Assembly: GCA_963746325.1 (NCBI GenBank)
Contig: CAVVBC010000005.1
Span: forward strand, 1-64,000
DNA length: 64,000 nt
Reading direction: 5' to 3'
Source: RPQJ01 sp963746325
GTDB taxonomy: Bacteria; Pseudomonadota; Gammaproteobacteria; Steroidobacterales; Steroidobacteraceae
Part shown: piece after piece, positions 63,738 through 64,000 of the stretch
Layout: each line of letters starts with the position of its first letter
Position numbering within the stretch: the stretch's first letter is position 1
Notes under the pieces: model-generated
Databases searched by the model: none
Told to the model about the DNA's origin: nothing
The model's input: the letters and a program-made list of their open reading frames with translations, nothing else
Program-made: the position numbers and the translations under genes

Positions 63738-64000
63738 CTAGAAGTTGTAGCCGAGCGTGACGCCGTACGTGCGCGGCGGCAGCAGCGAACCCACGCGGAC
63801 GCTGCCGTAGAGCGGCGCGGTGATGATGTTGTTGCTGATGACCAGCTCGTCCGTCGCGTTGCGAATCCAGCCCGTGACGTGCCACCTGCCCTCGCCGCCT
63901 TCGTACCCCAGGCGCGCATTGACGGTCGTGTACGCCTCCTGGAACGCATCGGAGTTGTTGAACTCCGTGAAGTACACGTCGTCCTGGTACGCGGCCTCGA
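63738..64000 (-). CDS. TonB-dependent receptor, C-terminal fragment
   Basis: The last 86 residues of an outer-membrane receptor; the rest is beyond the right edge. Visible pieces are alternating beta strands: AYTTVNARLGYEGGEGRWHV, TGWIRNATDELVISNN, and the closing PRTYGVTLGYNF with terminal Phe, the usual signal for barrel assembly. It is the first gene in the leftward receptor-hydrolase-P450 unit, so uptake of the P450 substrate is the likely job. The ligand is not determined. Confidence 0.85.
   Translation of the reverse strand, partial: EAAYQDDVYFTEFNNSDAFQEAYTTVNARLGYEGGEGRWHVTGWIRNATDELVISNNIITAPLYGSVRVGSLLPPRTYGVTLGYNF

Overview
The window is a GC-rich chromosomal segment with tightly packed, often overlapping genes on both strands and almost no selfish DNA. 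I see no IS elements, phage genes, CRISPR arrays, tRNAs or rRNAs. The gene stock points to a Gammaproteobacterium that degrades lipids, steroids or terpenoids: a two-gene FadB/FadA beta-oxidation complex, the Bfd-Bfr pair under a Fur box, DUF1302/DUF1329 outer-envelope proteins, PA2778/PA2779-type genes and several acyl-CoA dehydrogenases. A relative of the Nevskiales/Steroidobacterales type is my guess; the genus is not determined.

Layout. 0-10 kb: the end of an old-yellow-enzyme gene, a hypothetical gene, then a leftward operon (acyl-CoA dehydrogenase, TetR, DUF1302, DUF1329, YCF48-like, MMPL/RND transporter). 10-18 kb: a rightward operon that starts across a shared promoter carrying a perfect palindrome. 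It encodes a biotin-dependent acyl-CoA carboxylase (both subunits), a second acyl-CoA dehydrogenase, an enoyl-CoA hydratase, a BKACE-family beta-keto acid cleavage enzyme and an SMP-30-like lactonase. This resembles a leucine/isovalerate or acyclic-terpene (Liu/Atu) pathway. 18-29 kb: a PLP decarboxylase, two tiny membrane proteins, two LysR regulators, NnrU, an M20 peptidase, pirin/DoxX, a membrane-anchored GST-like protein, a PA2778/PA2779 pair, a rhomboid protease and a lipocalin. 29-36 kb: a protein resembling cyanobacterial acyl-ACP reductase beside a PlsC-type acyltransferase, a PD-(D/E)XK-like protein, an APC permease, and a glycosyltransferase/YkoP-like/polysaccharide-deacetylase/membrane-protein operon. 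36-48 kb: Fur-box-controlled bfd-bfr, malic enzyme, two related amidohydrolases, a gamma-glutamyltransferase, an alanine/Na+ symporter, a phosphoesterase and a DNA glycosylase.

48-64 kb is a catabolic region: fadA, fadB, acyl-CoA dehydrogenase, TetR and acyl-CoA ligase leftward; Fe-dependent alcohol dehydrogenase, the B12-mutase chaperone MeaB and a cupin rightward; a two-subunit B12-dependent acyl-CoA mutase leftward; SDR and enoyl-CoA hydratase rightward; cytochrome P450, a metallo-beta-lactamase-fold hydrolase and a TonB receptor leftward. Read together, this looks like uptake, hydroxylation, oxidation, CoA activation, carbon-skeleton rearrangement and beta-oxidation of a branched hydrophobic compound. 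By eye the mutase lacks the usual active-site histidine and the substrate-carboxylate arginine, so it may belong to an uncharacterised substrate class. This is the strongest candidate for something new in the window.

Caution: ten genes are broken by single-base frame errors, about twenty in all. Nearly all are one extra base, often in short homopolymers, and all active-site motifs survive on both sides. I read these as sequence errors and annotate the full-length genes.
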